Source: Bettongia penicillata ogilbyi
Lineage: Eukaryota > Chordata > Mammalia > Diprotodontia > Potoroidae
Assembly: GCA_023548195.1 (NCBI GenBank)
Contig: JAJHZJ010000061.1
Location: forward strand, 2,210,771-2,274,770
Direction: 5' to 3'
Length of the DNA stretch: 64,000 bases
A model generated the notes under the pieces. That model was not told where the DNA came from and did not search any database. It saw nothing but the letters and a program-made list of their open reading frames with translations. Position 1 is the stretch's first letter; each line of letters opens with the position of its first letter. Shown piece after piece: positions 60,150 through 64,000 of the stretch. Position numbers and translations under genes: made by a program.

Positions 60150-60953
60150 AAAAATCAATCAACAAATGTTATGTGCCTAGTATATATGCCAAGCTGGGGA
60201 TACAAAAGCAAAAAAATCGAACAGTCTCCTACCAAAAATCTCACATTCTATTGGCAGAGACATGTACTCACAAGCAGATATTAATTAAATATAAGGTAAT
60301 TATATTTACAGAGGGGAAGCACTAGCAACTGGGGAGAGTGAATCAGGAAAGGCTACTTGAGCTGAGCTTTGAAAGAAACTAAGGACATAAGAAGTGAAGG
60401 TGAGGAGGGAGTATAAAGGGAAGAGGGAGGAGTGTCAGACTGTGAAAAGGCACAGAGACGAGAGATGGAATGTTATGGAAAGGAACAGCAAGACAGTCGG
60501 TTTATGGTGTGAACACAAGATGTTTAGTCTTGAAAAGATAAATTGGAGGCAGATTGTGAAGAGCTTTAAATTCAAGGTGATTTAAAATTTTTTTTTTTTT
60601 TAATGAGATATTGAAGCTTATATGAGCAATGAAATAAAGTGGTTACATGTTCCTTCACTTTAGAAATGATCACTCTGGCATCCTTGTAGAGTTTGTACTG
60701 AGGAAAGAGAAGGGGAAAAAATGAGGTAGAGAGAATAATTAGAGGTCTATTCTGAGGGGATAAGGATCTTAACTACAGGTTATGGTGAGGAGGGGATCAA
60801 CGTGAGATATGTTGGTTGAGGGACAGTAAAGAATTGAGGATAACTAAGAAAGTCTGACTCTCAGTGAGCAGAAAAATGGCAGTGACCTCAGCAGAAACAG
60901 AGAAATTTGTAAGAGGGATAGGTCTGGAAGGGTTTAGTAAATATTTGGTGATG
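60150..60953 (-). mobile_element. L2 LINE, antisense, interrupted by half-L1
   Basis: Starts at the L2 terminus complement (caatcaacaaatgttatgtgcctagtatatatgcc, gctggggatacaaaagc) and runs backward through ORF2: tgagctttgaaagaaact, gattgtgaagagctttaaattc, agaaatgatcactctggcatcc. At 60953 it is interrupted by half-L1 copy C. Confidence 0.8.
60936..60953 (+). repeat. Target-site duplication, left
   Basis: AGTAAATATTTGGTGATG, repeated at 63716-63733 with one T/C difference. Confidence 0.95.
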
Positions 60954-61146
60954 CTTCTTGGCCAAGATGGCAGAGTAAAAAGATGCACATACTCTGGCTC
61001 TTCCCACATAGCCCATAAAATTCGTAAAAAAATGACTCTAAACAAATTCTAGAGCAGCAGAAGCCACAAAACGACAGAGTGAAAGAGATTTTTCAGCCCA
61101 AGGTAGTTTGTAAGGCCAATAGGAAAGGTCTGTCACATGTAACGTT

Positions 61147-61160
61147 GGGGGGGGGGGGGG
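61147..61160 (+). repeat. G14 homopolymer in half-L1 5' UTR
   Basis: Fourteen G in a row followed by TTTGGGGG. Not present in copy A at the corresponding place (ccatgggatgctgag near 6536). Could form a G-quadruplex. Confidence 0.95.
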
Positions 61161-61841
61161 TTTGGGGGAAAGAACAGCCCAAGGACCCCAGTCCAGCCCT
61201 GACAGCATGGCACCAGCAGGAATAGGACTGAAACAGGCCTCTGGGGCAGAATTCTCAGCAGCAGCAGTGGCTCTCAGATCCCTCTACCCACAAACACCAA
61301 AGACACTTCAAAAGTCAATGATCCTTTTCTCCTGGGTGTGAAGAGAGCAGGGTCCTCCCCTAGTCCTGGCTCCAGGAGCAGCATCCATTTTTGAAGCCCT
61401 TGGACTAAAGCCCCAAGGGAATTGAGCCACTGATCTGGGTCTCAGTCCTGAGTGGCAATCCAGGGGATGAGGAAGAGTGCTGGCTAGCGTGGTAGAGCTG
61501 GTGGAGGCTCTGGAAAGAGAATTCTACTTGCAGAACCTAGGCAGAAAAGCTTTGGTAGCTCCCAGACCAGAGCACAAGCCAGGAAAGGAGCAGACTCCTC
61601 TTCCTTGACTGAGCCACCTTGGAGGAGCTGAGAACTTACAGGCCCCCGGAGTATACCCCACTCTTAACAAAGGACTCAAAAGTCAAGTAACTGACTGGGA
61701 AAATGCCTCAGAAAGGGGGAAAAAAAGGCTACAGAAGGTTACTTTCTTGGTGAACAGGTATTTTCTTCCATCCTTTTGGATGAGGAAGAACAATGCTTAC
61801 CATTGGAGGCCTCCAAAATAAATATGCAATGGTCTCAGGAC

Positions 61842-62720
61842 ATGGAAGAGCTCAAAAAGGATTTTGAAAATCAAGAAAGAGGGGTGGAGAAAAAATTAGG
61901 AAGAGAAATGAGAGTGATGCAAGAAAATCATGAAGAGTGAATCAACAGCTTGCTAAAGGAGACCCAAAAAAATGCTGAAGAAAACAACACCTTTAAAAAT
62001 AGGCTAACTCAATTGGCAAGAGAGGTCCAAAAAGCCAATAAGGAGAAGAATGTTTTAAAAAGCAGAATTAGTCAAATGAAAAAGGAGGCTCAAAAGCTCA
62101 CTGAAGAAAATAGTTCTTTAAAAATGAGAATGGAGCAGATGGAAGCTAATGACTTTATGAGAAACCAAGAAATTACAAAACAAAACCAAAAGAATGAGAA
62201 AATGGAAGATAATGTGAAATATCTCGTTGGAAAAACAACTGACCTGGAAAACAGATCCTGGAGAGACAATTTAAAAATTATGGGATTATTTGAAAGCCAT
62301 GATAAAAAAAAAAGAGCCTAGACATCATCTTTCATGAAATTATCAAGGAAAACTGCCCTCATATTCCAGAACCAGAGGGCAAAATAAATATTGAAGGAGA
62401 CCCAAAAAGAGAAACTCCTAGGAATACTGTAGCCAAACTTCAGAGTTCCCAGGTCAAGGAGAAAATATTGCAAGCAACTAGAAAGAAACAATTCAGGTAT
62501 TGTGGAAATACAATCAGGATAATACATGATCTGGCAGTTTCTACATTAGGGGACTGAAGGGCATGGAACAGGGTATTTCAGAAGTTAAAGGAACTGGGAT
62601 TAAAACCAAGAATCACCTACCCAGCAAAAATGAACATAATACTTCAGGGGAAAAATGGTCATTCAGTGCTACAGAGAACTTTCAAGCATTCTTGATGACC
62701 ACAGCTGAATAGAATACTTG
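61842..62720 (+). pseudogene. Half-L1 copy C ORF1, one stop and one frameshift near the start and middle
   Basis: Starts MEELKKDFENQERGVEKK. A TGA interrupts at about 61938, then the coiled coil continues in the same frame (LKETQKNAEENNTFKNRL, KANKEKNVLKSRISQMKKEA, KMRMEQME). Then come TDLENRSWRDNLKIMG and ESHD. An A10 run at 62304-62313 shifts the frame and ends the frame at 62321; without it the RRM-like and C-terminal parts continue to about 62720. Wild-type L1 ORF1p binds RNA as a trimer. Only a few lesions suggest a fairly late insertion compared with copies A and B. Confidence 0.8.
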
Positions 62721-63715
62721 ACTTTCAAACACAAGAATCAAGAGAAGCATGAAAAGGTAAACAGGAAAGAGAAATCATAAGGGACTTACTAAAGTTGAAC
62801 TGTTTACATTCGTACATGGAAAGATAATATTTCTAACTCTTGAGACTTTTCTCAGTATTTGGGTAGTTGGAGGGATTACACACACAAACACACATACATG
62901 AGCACAGAATGAGTTGAATAAGAAGGGATGATAACTAAAAAAATTAAAATTAAGGAGTGAAAGAGGAACATATTGGGAGGAGAAAGGGAGAAATGGAATG
63001 GGGCAAATTATCACTTATAAAAGAGGCAAGGAAAAAGCTTTTTCAATGGAGAAAAGGGAGGAGGTGAGAGGGAAAAAGTGAAACACTCTCTTTACATATG
63101 GCTTAAGGAGGAAATAACATGCTAAGTAAATTTGGTATGAAAATCAATCTTACATGACAAGAAAGTTGGGGAGAAGGGGACAAATGGGATGAGGGGAATG
63201 ATAGAAGGGAGGGTAAATGGGAGAAGGGAGTAATTAGAAGTAATACTTTTGGGGAGGGACAAGATCAAAAGAGAGAATAGAATAAATGGGGGGGGCAGGA
63301 TAGGATGAAGGGAAATATAGTTAATCTTACACAACATGACTATTATGGAAGTCATTTGCAAAACTATGCATATGTAGCCTGTATTGAATTGCTTGCCTTC
63401 TCAGTGGGGATGGGTGAGGAGGGAGGAAGGGAGAGAAGTTGGAATTCAAAGTATTAGAAACAATGCTGAGGATTGTTTTTGCATGCAACTGGGAAATAAG
63501 AAATACAGGTAATGGGGTACAGAAATCTATCTTGCCCTACAAGAAAAGAGAGAAGATGGGGTTAAGGGAAGGGAGAGGTGTGATAGACAGCATATTGAGG
63601 GAAGGGTAATCAAAATGCAGGACATTATGGGGAGAGATGGGGAGAAAATTTGGAACTCAAAATTTTGTGGAAATGAATGTCGAAAACTAAAAATACATAA
63701 ACATTAAAAAAATTA

Positions 63716-63733
63716 AGTAAATACTTGGTGATG
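63716..63733 (+). repeat. Target-site duplication, right
   Basis: AGTAAATACTTGGTGATG, partner of 60936-60953. Confidence 0.95.
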
Positions 63734-63825
63734 TCTAATACTACAAGAAGATTTTTATAATGATAATTCTTTTTCTTTTCTCCTAGGCAATAACATTGTT
63801 GAGTTATAGGTATGGTATTAATATT

Positions 63826-64000
63826 CCAGGGCTCTTAGATGGCACAGTGGATAGAATACCAGGCTTGGAGTCAGACAGAACTGAGTTCAAATCCAGCTTC
63901 AGATACTTAACTAGTTGTGTGGCCCTGGGCAAGTCACTTAACTTTGTTTGCCTCAGTGTTCTCATCTATAAAATGAGATGGAGAAGAAAATAGCAAACTA
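63826..64000 (+). repeat. tRNA-derived marsupial SINE, sense, cut by window end
   Basis: agggctcttagatggcacagtggatagaataccaggcttggagtcag, gagttcaaatccagc, gtgtggccctgggcaagtcacttaac, tgcctcagtgttctcatctataaaatgag. The body is the least eroded SINE of the window. Confidence 0.85.

Larger units (their letters stand above)
60954..63715 (+). mobile_element. Half-L1 (HAL1-like) copy C, full length, best preserved
   Basis: 2762 bp from the 5' end (cttcttggccaagatggcagag) to an A-rich 3' end, flanked by an 18-bp target-site duplication. 5' UTR 60954-61840, ORF1 61842-62720, purine-rich 3' UTR 62750-63715. No ORF2, just as in copies A and B. A G14 run lies at 61147-61160 and a CA-rich tract at 62878-62895. 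The intact ends show it was copied as a complete unit, so the missing ORF2 is a property of the family and not of a truncated copy. Confidence 0.9.

Overview
The window reads as vertebrate, most likely marsupial (opossum-like), genomic DNA. It is AT-rich, has very few long open frames, and is packed with L1, L2, RTE-type LINEs and tRNA-derived SINEs of the kind that dominate marsupial genomes. The species call is an inference from repeat style.

The only functional gene I can support is a piece of NBEA (neurobeachin) on the minus strand. Three consecutive coding exons (23355-23472, 22957-23059, 19921-20036) have correct splice sites and phases. They encode the end of the PH-like domain, the linker and the start of the BEACH domain. 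Everything else is intronic: at least 19.9 kb of downstream intron (1-19920), a 2.9-kb intron, a 295-bp intron, and at least 40.5 kb of upstream intron (23473-64000). The upstream intron holds repeat-free, unusually GC-rich blocks near 37.0-38.6 kb and 55.0-56.0 kb that look like conserved non-coding (enhancer-type) elements.

Layout. 0.5-9.1 kb is an old, nearly full-length L1 (plus) split by two later insertions: a 5'-truncated L1 (1526-2443) and a complete ORF1-only 'half-L1' (6357-9021) that seems to carry a 3'-transduced segment. 9.1-18.6 kb holds L2, SINE, L1 fragments, a second half-L1 (minus, 11.3-13.6 kb) and an internally deleted Tigger transposon (16.7-17.5 kb). 19.9-23.5 kb holds the NBEA exons; the intron between them contains an unusual 153-bp inverted duplication. 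25.0-28.4 kb holds RTE-type LINE fragments and a SINE from the group sharing their 3' tail. 28.4-36 kb is mostly L2. A processed RPL4 pseudogene lies at 42.0-43.4 kb. 45.6-46.0 kb contains a decayed Ty3/gypsy integrase. 47149-47451 is a 303-bp near-perfect palindrome with TG...CA ends and a 6-bp target duplication. 57-64 kb is L2 plus a third half-L1 (60954-63715) with an 18-bp target duplication.

No CRISPR array, prokaryotic operon or new intact protein-coding system is present. The most unusual items are the palindromic element, the inverted duplication that copied a repeat-repeat junction, the gypsy integrase fossil, and the half-L1 family with its probable 3' transduction.
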